Made by a program: the position numbers and the translations under genes. The notes under the pieces were generated by a model, which saw nothing but the letters and a program-made list of their open reading frames with translations, was not told the DNA's origin and ran no database searches. Source: Branchiibius sp. NY16-3462-2 (GTDB lineage Bacteria > Actinomycetota > Actinomycetes > Actinomycetales > Dermatophilaceae). Taken from it: DNA of 64,000 nucleotides. Positions within the stretch are counted from its first letter, which is position 1. Every line of letters starts with the position of its first letter. Shown in pieces: positions 17,340 to 26,341 of this stretch. The stretch spans positions 62,001 through 126,000 of the forward strand of contig NZ_LVCF01000007.1 in the NCBI RefSeq assembly GCF_001594145.1. The letters are read 5' to 3'.

Positions 17340-18032
17340 GTGCCGCGCGACCTCCCACGACTCCACGGTCGCGGGGCGGTCCTCGGTGCCGGTCTCGCGC
17401 TCGCTGTCATCACGATTGCGGCGGTGGTCGTTCAGTCACCGCCGATGATCCACGCGCCCAGCAAGGACCGTGACTTCGCGCTGTTCCACTACGCCCAGCC
17501 CAGCTACTCCATTCCGGCTGCGACCATCTCGGAGCGCCGCCATCATGGCAACGAGCTAGTGCCGCAGGCCCTTTCCGGGGTGGTCATCGTCTTCGCGTTG
17601 ATCCTGCTGTTCGGGGCCATCTTCGGCCTGGGCTGGTTGTTCCTGGCCTGGTGGGACCGCCGTCCCCGTCGATCCGACCGGCCCGTCCGCGTCGCCGAGC
17701 CCGTGCCGGAACTGCTCGCCGGTGTCGATGAAGCCCAGCGCCGGTTGCTCGGTGGCCAGCCCGCCAACGCCATCGTGGCCTGTTGGATGGCCGTCGAAGA
17801 GGCGGCTGCGCGCAGCGGTGTGCCCCCGCTGGCCAGTGACACATCGGCCGAGTTCACGCTGCGTCTCTTGGACTCACTTGACGTGGATTCCGAAGCGCTG
17901 CAACAGCTTTCGCTGCTCTACCGGCGTGCGCGGTTCGGCTCCGATCCGATCAACGAGGACCAGCGCGAGCTGGCCGCGTCCTATCTCCGGCGCATCCGCG
18001 ACGACCTGGATGCCCGGGTGCCCACCGCATGA
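17340..18032 (+). CDS. DUF4129 domain membrane protein
   Basis: A 230-residue protein with a GTG start. It has an N-terminal membrane segment (AVLGAGLALAVITIAAVVV), an external loop of about 45 residues, a second membrane segment (GVVIVFALILLFGAIFGLGWLFLAW), and a cytoplasmic C-terminal DUF4129 domain (VDEAQRRLLGGQPANAIVACWMAVEEAAA, SAEFTLRLLDSL). DUF4129 proteins are constant partners of MoxR ATPases and DUF58 proteins. It starts 34 bases after valS, and its stop overlaps the next gene as ATGA. The exact role is unknown; a part in complex assembly is inferred from context. Confidence 0.85.
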   Translation: MPRDLPRLHGRGAVLGAGLALAVITIAAVVVQSPPMIHAPSKDRDFALFHYAQPSYSIPAATISERRHHGNELVPQALSGVVIVFALILLFGAIFGLGWLFLAWWDRRPRRSDRPVRVAEPVPELLAGVDEAQRRLLGGQPANAIVACWMAVEEAAARSGVPPLASDTSAEFTLRLLDSLDVDSEALQQLSLLYRRARFGSDPINEDQRELAASYLRRIRDDLDARVPTA

Positions 18033-18450
18033 GCAGCCTGACCCGCCAGTGGGTACGCCGAGGCCTGGCTGCCGTCGTCGTCGGAGCTATCGCGTGGCTG
18101 GTCATGTCGTACTTCTACCTCGGCCCCTGGCTGCCGGGAGTCCTTGCCGTGGCCCTCGTCCTGACGGCGATCGTGGCGATGATCCTGGATGCCGGCACCG
18201 GGTGGATCGAGGACCGTTGGCCGATCCGCGGCGACGAGGATCCGCCTGGCGCCGCTGCCCTGCCGTCCGATCCCCGGACCCGGCGGTTGCGGCGGTTGTG
18301 CGCCCAGGTGACCAGCGGCGCAGCCACCGACGTTGAAGCAGCGGAACTCGCGGGAGTCCTGGCGGCCCTGGCACCCGGCCGGCCGCTACCCGACGTACGT
18401 CGCATCGACGCCGCCTCCCTTGCCCGGATCGTCACGTTGATCGAGGAGAC

Positions 18451-18454
<4 letters not shown>
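18029..18454 (+). CDS. Small membrane protein of the MoxR cluster
   Basis: A 141-residue protein with two adjacent hydrophobic segments near the N-terminus (LAAVVVGAIAWLVMSYFYL and GVLAVALVLTAIVAMIL), followed by a cytoplasmic part rich in Arg, Ala and Leu (PRTRRLRRLCAQVTSGAATD). It overlaps the DUF4129 gene before it and the moxR gene after it by four bases each, so all three are probably made together. I do not recognise a named domain. Confidence 0.75.
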
Positions 18455-19449
<995 letters not shown>

Positions 19450-19459
19450 TCGGGTCATC

Positions 19460-20692
19460 ATGAATTGGCGAGCAACGTCGTGGCTGATCGGGGCGGTCGT
19501 TGTCGCCGCGACCGGGCTCGCTCTCGCCGTCCTGCTGCGCCGTCCGGACCTGCTGATCCTCTCGTTCGCACCCGCCGGGATCGCGCTGTGGTCCCTGGCC
19601 GCGCGGCCGTCGGTCACCCCCGAGCTCGACCCGGCGGGCGTCTCACCGACCACCGCCGCCGGTCAGCAGAGCGTGTGGTCCTTACACGGGCGTCAGCTCG
19701 AGGGCGCCGAGCAATGGTGGGCCCAGTGCTCCCCCGCCGACGGAATCCGTTGGGAGCAGGACCTTCTCGGCGGTTACCTCCGCGCATCCGCTTCCCGCCT
19801 GGACGGCCGGTGGACCGCAGAACGGATCGGTGGTGCCAGTGTGGGCGCCGCGCTCACCGAACTCATCTCTCCCTGGGCGGCCTACCGGGTCGGCCCACTG
19901 CGGATCCCGGCCACCGAGGTCCGGGTGCGACCGCAACCGTCCCCGGTCGCAGGCCAGCTGCAGCTGCCGCATCCGGTGGGGTTGGTCGGAGCCAATCGCA
20001 GTTCGGCGCGAGGGTCCGGATCCGAGTTCGCCGACGTGCGCGCCTACCGGCCCGGGGATCGGCTCCGGGCAATTCACTGGCCACGGACCGCTCGCACCGG
20101 CGAACTGCACGTCCGGGACAACTACGCCGAGCAGGACGCGGCGGTCCTGGTGGTCGTCGACGGGTCCGGCGGCGGGCCGAGTTGGCAACGCGGACTACAG
20201 GGCGCAGCCACTGTTGCTGAGTTCTTCATCCGGCACGGCGACCGGGTCGCACTGGTCGTCCTCGGCGCCGGTCGCCCGGCGTACCTGCCCTACGGCGCCG
20301 GCCTGCGCAACTACCATCGCATCGCCGATGTGCTCAGCGCCGCCCGCGAACCCGCGCCGAGCGAGCCGCCCCGCCGGGTGCGGTTGCCCGTCGGGCCCGG
20401 CTGCACCGTGCTGATGCTGTCCTCGATCCTCACCGATGTCGCACCCACGATCACGCTGGCACTGGCCCAACGTGGGGTGCCGATGATCGTGCTGGACACG
20501 GTGCCGGACGCCCCCGACATCGAAGACCCGCTCAGCCAGCTGGCCCTGCGACTTCGACTGCTCGAGCGCCGTACCGTGATCGAGCGACTCACCCAGGCCG
20601 GCGCCCAGGTCACCCCCTGGGTCGGCGCTGGAAGCCTCGAACTACCCATGCGGCGCCTGGCGCGTCGGCCACCGGTGCGGGTGCGGTCATGA
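19460..20692 (+). CDS. DUF58 domain membrane protein (VWA-like)
   Basis: A 410-residue protein from the ATG at 19460. It opens with two membrane segments (SWLIGAVVVAATGLALAVLL and LLILSFAPAGIALWSLAA), then a beta-rich stretch, then the DUF58 core GSEFADVRAYRPGDRLRAIHWPRTARTGELHVRDNYAEQ. A VWA-like part follows (AAVLVVVDGSGGGPSW, GDRVALVVLGAG). DUF58 proteins are partners of MoxR ATPases. An upstream in-frame ATG at 19415 would overlap moxR by 35 bases; 19460 starts just after the moxR stop and is preferred. The stop overlaps the next gene as ATGA. Confidence 0.9.
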   Translation: MNWRATSWLIGAVVVAATGLALAVLLRRPDLLILSFAPAGIALWSLAARPSVTPELDPAGVSPTTAAGQQSVWSLHGRQLEGAEQWWAQCSPADGIRWEQDLLGGYLRASASRLDGRWTAERIGGASVGAALTELISPWAAYRVGPLRIPATEVRVRPQPSPVAGQLQLPHPVGLVGANRSSARGSGSEFADVRAYRPGDRLRAIHWPRTARTGELHVRDNYAEQDAAVLVVVDGSGGGPSWQRGLQGAATVAEFFIRHGDRVALVVLGAGRPAYLPYGAGLRNYHRIADVLSAAREPAPSEPPRRVRLPVGPGCTVLMLSSILTDVAPTITLALAQRGVPMIVLDTVPDAPDIEDPLSQLALRLRLLERRTVIERLTQAGAQVTPWVGAGSLELPMRRLARRPPVRVRS

Positions 20693-21207
20693 CCTGGTGG
20701 CCGCGACTGGCCGTTCTCGACCGCACCCGGATCATGGCCTATCTGGTCGCCGGCGTGGCGGCACTGATATTCCTCGGATGCGCAAGTGCTGCAGGGCATT
20801 TGGTGCTGTGGGGCGGATTGCTGATCGTGCTGGGCTGGCTCGCGGCGCTGGTGGACGGCTCGGCGGCGGGGCTCGCGCTGTTCGCGGCGGCCCTCCTGCT
20901 CGACTGGATCGTCAGTTCGCCATCACCCACCACCTGGTGGGTACTGCCTGCCGTGGTTCTGCTGGCCGTTAGTTGGTCCCTGTGCGTGCTGGCCGGAGCC
21001 GGCCCGCACAACGCGCCGCTTCCGCGGCCGTTGGTGCGGGTGTGGCTGGTCCGCACCGGGCTGCTGGCAGCCGGATGCGCCGTCCTCGGCGCGTTGGTGC
21101 TCGCGGTCACCGGTCGGGTCGCCATCGGATCGCCGGTCCTGGTCACCCTCGCACTGTTGTCGATCGCAGCGACGGCGGTGTGGTTCTCGGTGCGCGGCGC
21201 CGACTGA
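20689..21207 (+). CDS. Hypothetical membrane protein of the MoxR-DUF58 cluster
   Basis: A 172-residue, almost wholly hydrophobic protein with about six membrane segments (for example LVAGVAALIFLGCASAAGHL, LLIVLGWLAALVDGSAAGLA, GLLAAGCAVLGALVLAV) and no soluble domain. It overlaps the DUF58 gene by four bases and ends 18 bases from the convergent clpX stop. Function is unknown; the overlap suggests it belongs to the MoxR-DUF58 complex. Confidence 0.75.
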   Translation: MTWWPRLAVLDRTRIMAYLVAGVAALIFLGCASAAGHLVLWGGLLIVLGWLAALVDGSAAGLALFAAALLLDWIVSSPSPTTWWVLPAVVLLAVSWSLCVLAGAGPHNAPLPRPLVRVWLVRTGLLAAGCAVLGALVLAVTGRVAIGSPVLVTLALLSIAATAVWFSVRGAD

Positions 21208-21225
21208 GTCGCCTGGAGCGATCCG

Positions 21226-22503
21226 TCAGGCGGATTCCTTGCGCGGGGCGCGTTTGCGGATCGGGGTCTGCTTGCGCACGATCGTGGGGTTCACGTTGTC
21301 CAGGACGACTTCCCGGGTCACGACGACGCGGGCGATGTCGTCATCGCTGGGAACGTCGAACATCACCGGCAGGAGGACTTCCTCCATGATTGCCCGTACG
21401 CCGCGTGCGCCGGTCCCGCGCAACATGGCCTGATCGGCGATCGCCTCGACCGCGTCGTCGGTGAACTCCAGCTCCACACCGTCGATCTCGAACATCCGCT
21501 GGTACTGCTTGACCAGGGCGTTGCGCGGCTCGGTCAGGATGGACACCAGCGCCTCCCGGTCCAGCGGCTCGACCGTGGTGATCATCGGCAACCGACCGAT
21601 GAACTCCGGGATCAGCCCGAACTTGACCAGGTCCTCGGGCAGGACGTCGCTGAAACTCTCCAGCTCGTTCTTCTTACTGCGCAGTTGCGCACCGAAGCCC
21701 AGTCCCTGACGGCCGATCCGGTCCTTGATGATGGTCTCGAGACCGGCGAACGCGCCACCCACGATGAACAACACATTCGTCGTGTCGATCTGGATGAACT
21801 CCTGATGCGGGTGCTTGCGTCCACCCTGCGGCGGCACCGACGCCGAGGTGCCCTCCAGGATCTTCAACAGCGCCTGCTGCACACCCTCACCGGACACGTC
21901 CCGGGTGATCGAGGGGTTCTCGCTCTTGCGCGCAACCTTGTCGATCTCGTCGATGTAGATGATGCCGGTCTCGGCCTTCTTCACATCGAAGTCCGCAGCC
22001 TGGATCAGCTTCAACAGGATGTTCTCGACGTCCTCACCGACGTAGCCGGCCTCGGTCAGCGCGGTCGCATCCGCAATCGCGAAGGGCACGTTGAGCATCC
22101 GGGCCAACGTCTGCGCCAGATAGGTCTTGCCGCAACCGGTCGGGCCGATCAGCAGGATGTTGGACTTGGCCACCTCGACGGCGTCTCCGTGCTTGCCGAT
22201 CTCCTCGGCGACCCGGATCCGCTTGTAGTGGTTGTAGACCGCGACGGCGAGCGCCCGCTTGGCATCGGACTGCCCCACGACGTACTGCTCGAGGAAGTCG
22301 AAGATCTCCTTGGGCTTGGGCAGGTACTCCAGCCCCAGCTCGGAGGTCTCGGCCAACTCCTCCTCGATGATCTCGTTGCACAACTCGATGCACTCATCGC
22401 AGATGTAGACCCCGGGGCCGGCGATGAGCTTCTTGACCTGCTTCTGGCTCTTGCCGCAGAAGTTGCACTTGAGCAGGTCGCCACCTTCACCTATGCGTGC
22501 CAC
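21226..22503 (-). CDS. clpX: ATP-dependent Clp protease ATPase subunit ClpX
   Basis: The unfoldase that recognises tagged substrates and feeds them into the ClpP barrel. The 425-residue product has the N-terminal zinc-binding domain (C13-x2-C16 and C35-x2-C38), Walker A GPTGCGKT (120-127), Walker B GIIYIDEIDKVARK, sensor 2 GTGARGVRAIMEE, and the ClpP-contacting loop with IGRQGLGFG. A short acidic and basic tail ends in RKRAPRKESA. It lies 136 bases downstream of clpP2, so it may share the clpP transcript or have its own promoter. Confidence 0.98.
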   Translation of the reverse strand: MARIGEGGDLLKCNFCGKSQKQVKKLIAGPGVYICDECIELCNEIIEEELAETSELGLEYLPKPKEIFDFLEQYVVGQSDAKRALAVAVYNHYKRIRVAEEIGKHGDAVEVAKSNILLIGPTGCGKTYLAQTLARMLNVPFAIADATALTEAGYVGEDVENILLKLIQAADFDVKKAETGIIYIDEIDKVARKSENPSITRDVSGEGVQQALLKILEGTSASVPPQGGRKHPHQEFIQIDTTNVLFIVGGAFAGLETIIKDRIGRQGLGFGAQLRSKKNELESFSDVLPEDLVKFGLIPEFIGRLPMITTVEPLDREALVSILTEPRNALVKQYQRMFEIDGVELEFTDDAVEAIADQAMLRGTGARGVRAIMEEVLLPVMFDVPSDDDIARVVVTREVVLDNVNPTIVRKQTPIRKRAPRKESA

Positions 22504-22639
22504 GGGTGGCTCCTTCCCCTGCTGTCATCATCGTGCTGCGGTCGTTCGTCCTATTGAACTATCTCTAGCCCATTGTGACCGGCTTGCCGGCCAGCGCGTC
22601 GAGCGTGTTTGCTCAGGGCGCAACTGGCCGGCCTCGGTC

Positions 22640-23311
22640 CTACGGCTGCAACGAGGCCTTGCGGCTGGACAACACCTGATCGATCAACCCGTACTCGACG
22701 GCTTGTTCGGCGGTGAGGATCTTGTCCCGCTCGATGTCGTTGCGAACGTCTTCCTCGTCGCGACCGGTGTGGTGGGCCAGCGTCTTTTCCAGCCACTCAC
22801 GCATCCGGAAGATCTCGTTGGCGGTGATCTCCAGGTCCGTCGCGGTACCCCCGGTGCCTTCCATGGCCGGCTGGTGGATCAGGATCCGCGCGTTGGGCAG
22901 GGCGAACCGCTTGCCCTTGGCGCCGGCGCCCAACAGAATCGCCGCGGCGGAGGCGGCCTGACCGATCACGAAGGTCTGCACGTCGGGTTGGATGTACTGC
23001 ATCGTGTCGTAGATCGCCGTCAACGCGGTGAACGAGCCACCCGGGGAGTTGATGTACATCAGGATGTCCCGGTCGGGGTCCTGGCTCTCCAGCACGATCA
23101 GCTGCGCGATGATGTCGTCCGCCGAAGCGTCGTCAACCTGCACGCCAAGGAAGATGATGCGGTCTTCGAAGAGCTTGTTGTAGGGATCGGAACGCTTCAT
23201 GCCGTAGGACGTGCGCTCCTCGAACTGCGGGAGGATGTAGCGCGAGGTCGGGTTCATCGTGGCTCCTGCTTGGAGGTTGACGGAGGTGGGGTCGAACAGT
23301 CGGCCGGTCAT
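22640..23311 (-). CDS. clpP2: ATP-dependent Clp protease proteolytic subunit ClpP2
   Basis: A serine peptidase subunit that in actinobacteria forms a mixed ClpP1P2 tetradecamer. The 223-residue product has the triad Ser121 (VIGQAASAAA), His146 (RILIHQPAM) and about Asp196 (ERDKILTA). The ATG at 23311 overlaps the clpP1 stop as ATGA, giving an N-terminal extension before MNPTSRYILPQF at residue 19; this extension may be removed or may reflect a later start. The oxyanion loop and length are normal. Confidence 0.97.
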   Translation of the reverse strand: MTGRLFDPTSVNLQAGATMNPTSRYILPQFEERTSYGMKRSDPYNKLFEDRIIFLGVQVDDASADDIIAQLIVLESQDPDRDILMYINSPGGSFTALTAIYDTMQYIQPDVQTFVIGQAASAAAILLGAGAKGKRFALPNARILIHQPAMEGTGGTATDLEITANEIFRMREWLEKTLAHHTGRDEEDVRNDIERDKILTAEQAVEYGLIDQVLSSRKASLQP

Positions 23312-23937
23312 TCCGCCACCCCGCCCGCGTTGCTGTCCGGTGCGTCGGTCGACCGCTCGAAGACGTGGTCGACGAAGCCGTACTCTTTGGCCTCCTCGGC
23401 GGAGAACCAGCGGTCCCGCTCGGAGTCGGAGGTGATCTGCTCGACGGTCTGTCCGGTGTGCTCGGCAATCAGCTCGGCCATCTGGCGCTTGATGAAGACC
23501 AACTGCTCGGCCTGGATCTTGATGTCGGAGGCGGTGCCCCCGATCCCACCGGACGGCTGGTGCATCATCACCCGCGCGTGCGGCGTCGCGTAGCGCTTGC
23601 CCGGTGTGCCCGCAGACAGCAGGAACTGGCCCATGCTGGCGGCCATACCCATCGCAACGGTCGCGACATCGTTGGGGATCCAGTTCATCGTGTCGAAGAT
23701 GGCCATACCCGCCGAGATCGAACCGCCCGGGGAGTTGATGTAGAGCCAGATGTCCTTGTCCGGGTCTTCTGCGGCCAGCAACAACAGCTGCGCGCAGATG
23801 GCGTTCGCGTTGTCGTCGCGGACGTCTGAACCCAGGAAGATGATTCGTTCCTTCAGGAGCCGGTTGTAGATCTGGTCATCCAGTCCGCCGGCTCGCTCGG
23901 TGGCCGCAGTGGGCTGCGCCAATACTGTTCCGCTCAC
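23308..23937 (-). CDS. clpP1: ATP-dependent Clp protease proteolytic subunit ClpP1
   Basis: The second ClpP subunit, co-assembling with ClpP2. The triad is Ser101 (GMAASMGQF), His126 (VMMHQPSG) and Asp175 (SERDRWFSAEEA), counted from the GTG at 23937. This start is chosen because AAGGA stands four bases before it and gives a normal 209-residue protein. An ATG at 23994 is also in frame, but the product would be longer and has no ribosome-binding site. Any start further upstream would run into the tig terminator. It is co-transcribed with clpP2 through a four-base overlap. Confidence 0.95.
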   Translation of the reverse strand: MSGTVLAQPTAATERAGGLDDQIYNRLLKERIIFLGSDVRDDNANAICAQLLLLAAEDPDKDIWLYINSPGGSISAGMAIFDTMNWIPNDVATVAMGMAASMGQFLLSAGTPGKRYATPHARVMMHQPSGGIGGTASDIKIQAEQLVFIKRQMAELIAEHTGQTVEQITSDSERDRWFSAEEAKEYGFVDHVFERSTDAPDSNAGGVAE

Positions 23938-24059
23938 GTCGTCCTTCTTCACATCGTTGAATTGCTGGCCTTCATTGGACCCTAACGCCCGCATCCGGCC
24001 GCTTCGTCCCGGATACCCGCCCTGTTCGCCGTGAGCGCAAGAGCACCCTCCGCAGCACA

Positions 24060-24093
24060 GAGCCCGCCGCCTGGCGATGCAGGCGGCGGGCTC
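24060..24093 (-). terminator. Hairpin terminator after tig
   Basis: A perfect 14-bp inverted repeat (GAGCCCGCCGCCTG / CAGGCGGCGGGCTC) with a six-base loop starts 20 bases after the tig stop codon. There is no T run, as is common in high-GC actinomycetes. It separates tig from clpP1P2. Confidence 0.85.
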
Positions 24094-24112
24094 GTGAAGT
24101 ACGGCGCGGTGA

Positions 24113-25519
24113 TCAGGCGGTCGGTGTCGACTCGCCCTTCTCGTCGGCCTCGATCTCTTCGGCGTCGTCCAGCTCCGCCTCGTCGAGGTCGATGTCCTCG
24201 AGCTCGTCGTCGATCTCATCCTCGAGGGCGTCGTCGATCTCGTCCTCGAACTCGGTGTCCAGGGCGTTGAGGTCTACCGCCTCGCCGTTGGTGTCCTTGA
24301 TCGTGACCTTCTCCAGCACAGCGGCCAGCGCCTTGCGGCGGCCGACCTCACCCATGATCGAGGGGATCTGACCCTGCTGGTCCAGCATCTGTGCGAACTG
24401 GTTGGGGTCCAGCCCGTACTGGCCGGCGCTGGCGATGATGAACTCGATCAGATCCTGCTGTCCGACCTCCACCTTCTCGTCCTGGGCGATGCGGTCCAAC
24501 ACGAACTGGGTCTGGATCTGCTTGCGGGTCGACTCGGTGACCTCGGCGCGGTGCTCGTCGTCCTCAAGGCGTTCCTCACCCTCCAGGTGCGAGTGAACCT
24601 CAGCCTCGATGAGCGCCTCGGGGACCGGAAGGTCCAAGGTGTCCAGCAGGTGGTCCAGGACCTTGTCGCGAGCCTGGACGCCCTGCTCCATCTTCTTACC
24701 TCGCTCGACCTGCTCACGGATCGCCGAGCGCAGTTCGTCCAGGTTCTCGTAGTCACCGGAGACGGTGGTCGCGAAGTCGTCGTCGAGCTCCGGCAGCGTG
24801 CGCTCGGAGACTGAGTTGACGGTCACCGTGATGGCGGCGTCCTCGCCCTCGTGCTCGCCACCGATCAGCGGGGAGGTGAAGTCCTTGGTGTCACCTGCCG
24901 ACAGGCCGATGACCGCCTCGTCCAGACCGTCGAGCATGTTGCCCGCACCGATCAGGTAGTCGACGGCGGCAACGTCGTCGATCTCTTCGCCGCCGATCTC
25001 GGCGCGCAGGCCGATGTTGACCGTGTCGCCGTCCTGGGCGGCGCGGTCGACGGCGGCCACGGTGCCGAACCGCTCACGCAAAGCGTCCAACTCGGCATTC
25101 ACGTCGTCGTCGCTGATCGACACCGGGTCGACCTCGACGGTGACGTCCTCGAAAGCGGGCAACTCGAATTCGGGGACGACGTCGACCTCGACGGTGAAGC
25201 TCAGGTCGTCACCGTCCGCCGCGGGAACCGCAGTGACATCGACCTCGGGCTGACCGATGGGCTGGATCTCCTGCTGGTCGACAGCGTCACTGTAGAACTG
25301 CGGCAGGGCCTCGTTGACCGCCTCCTGGACGACCGCGCCGCGGCCGACCCGCTGGTCGATGATCCGCGCAGGAACCTTGCCCTGCCGGAAACCGGGCACC
25401 TGCACCTGGCTGGCGATCGTCGCGTACGCGGCGTCGAGGCTGGGCTTCAGCTCCTCGAACGGCACGTCGATGGTGAGCTTGACCCGGGTGGGGCCGACAT
25501 GTTCTACGGCACTCTTCAC
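24113..25519 (-). CDS. tig: Trigger factor
   Basis: A ribosome-bound chaperone that shields nascent chains. The 468-residue product has the N-terminal ribosome-binding signature VPGFRQGKVP, the central peptidyl-prolyl isomerase domain (AQDGDTVNIGLRAEIGG, LIGAGNMLDGLDEAVIGL), and the long helical C-terminal chaperone part. It ends in an acidic tail of about 45 residues rich in Asp and Glu. The GTG at 25519 (KSAVEHVGPTRVKL) has GGAG nine bases ahead and matches other actinobacterial trigger factors; a TTG five codons earlier is less likely. It is followed by a strong hairpin terminator. Confidence 0.96.
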   Translation of the reverse strand: MKSAVEHVGPTRVKLTIDVPFEELKPSLDAAYATIASQVQVPGFRQGKVPARIIDQRVGRGAVVQEAVNEALPQFYSDAVDQQEIQPIGQPEVDVTAVPAADGDDLSFTVEVDVVPEFELPAFEDVTVEVDPVSISDDDVNAELDALRERFGTVAAVDRAAQDGDTVNIGLRAEIGGEEIDDVAAVDYLIGAGNMLDGLDEAVIGLSAGDTKDFTSPLIGGEHEGEDAAITVTVNSVSERTLPELDDDFATTVSGDYENLDELRSAIREQVERGKKMEQGVQARDKVLDHLLDTLDLPVPEALIEAEVHSHLEGEERLEDDEHRAEVTESTRKQIQTQFVLDRIAQDEKVEVGQQDLIEFIIASAGQYGLDPNQFAQMLDQQGQIPSIMGEVGRRKALAAVLEKVTIKDTNGEAVDLNALDTEFEDEIDDALEDEIDDELEDIDLDEAELDDAEEIEADEKGESTPTA

Positions 25520-25623
25520 TGCTGCGATCTCCAAGTTGAGTTCGGGGTGGGCATCAGAGGTTGCTCTGACATCAATCCGGACGACCGATCAGTGGCCGTC
25601 ACACCAAGAGACCATGCTAACGG

Positions 25624-25697
25624 TCGGGGTAGCCGGATTCGAACCGGCGGCCTTCCGCTCCCAAAGCGGACGCGCTACCAAGCTGCGCCATACCCCG
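25624..25697 (-). tRNA. tRNA-Pro (anticodon TGG)
   Basis: On the minus strand the acceptor arm CGGGGTA pairs with TACCCCG, the anticodon loop is CTTTGGGA with TGG, and the T loop is GGTTCGAATCC. The discriminator base is A at 25624. CCA is not encoded. It lies 104 bases upstream of tig on the same strand. Confidence 0.93.
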
Positions 25698-25813
25698 CGG
25701 CTGATCGCCCGTTTTGGGTGGTACGACCTGCGGGCAGTAGGCTAACCGCTCGGCAGATCCAGCCAGTGACCGGGCTCCCATCGCAGGCCCGGAACGCACC
25801 GCAGATCAGCCAC

Positions 25814-25884
25814 GCGGGTGTAGCTCAATGGTAGAGCCCCAGTCTTCCAAACTGGCTACGCGAGTTCGATTCTCGTCACCCGCT
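25814..25884 (+). tRNA. tRNA-Gly (anticodon TCC)
   Basis: The acceptor arm GCGGGTG pairs with CACCCGC (25877-25883), the anticodon stem CCAGT/ACTGG encloses CTTCCAA with anticodon TCC, and the T loop is AGTTCGATTCT. The discriminator is T, and CCA is encoded at 25885-25887. It diverges from tRNA-Pro. Confidence 0.95.
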
Positions 25885-26055
25885 CCAGCATTGTTGCGTT
25901 TCCGTTGTCCACTGCATCTCACGCGGCGTATACACCACATCTCAGTTCGCGCAATACCCTTCCGTTCGTCGTCATCCTGGGGTTGACTGGTGGTCAACTC
26001 CATCCGGAGGCATCAGGACCGCCGTTCGGGGCGGAGAACGACGAAGGAGAACAAC

Positions 26056-26268
26056 ATGGGATTGCTTGACGACGCCAAGGACAAGCTCGAAGAGGCCAAG
26101 GACAAGGTCGAGGAGTTCATCCACGAGCACAAGGACGAGGCCAACGACTCCGTTGAGAAGGCCGGGGACTTCGTGGACGAGAAGACCGGCGGCAAGTACG
26201 CCGACAAGGTCGACCAGGCGCAGTCCTTCGCCAAGGAGCAGGTTGACAAGCTCGACGGCCCGAACTGA
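26056..26268 (+). CDS. MT0933-like antitoxin family small protein
   Basis: A 70-residue, highly charged helical protein with the pattern MGLLDDAKDKLEEAKDKVEE then DFVDEKTGGKYADKVDQAQ. It resembles the MT0933/Rv0909 family, which is named an antitoxin in M. tuberculosis, where it pairs with Rv0910. No toxin-like gene is adjacent: the neighbours are tRNA-Gly and a convergent phosphatase. The ATG has AAGGAG seven bases ahead (26044-26049), a strong site that suggests high expression. The repeated Lys/Asp/Glu heptads could equally make it a stress-related amphipathic helix protein. Confidence 0.75.
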   Translation: MGLLDDAKDKLEEAKDKVEEFIHEHKDEANDSVEKAGDFVDEKTGGKYADKVDQAQSFAKEQVDKLDGPN

Positions 26269-26283
26269 GCCGTAGACGCCACG

Positions 26284-26316
26284 AAGGAGGGCCGGGAATC
26301 ATCCCGGCCCTCCTTT
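26284..26316. terminator. Bidirectional hairpin terminator
   Basis: A perfect 14-bp stem (AAGGAGGGCCGGGA / TCCCGGCCCTCCTT) with a four-base loop ATCA is followed by a T on the plus strand. It ends the MT0933-like gene and can also serve the convergent phosphatase gene whose stop is at 26342. Confidence 0.9.
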
Positions 26317-26341
26317 CCGCGTGCGTAGCGCGCGGCGGCGG

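Noticed and set aside
23938..24219. Upstream extension of the clpP1 frame
   Set aside because: It would cross the tig terminator and the tig coding end; the GTG at 23937 with AAGGA is a better start.
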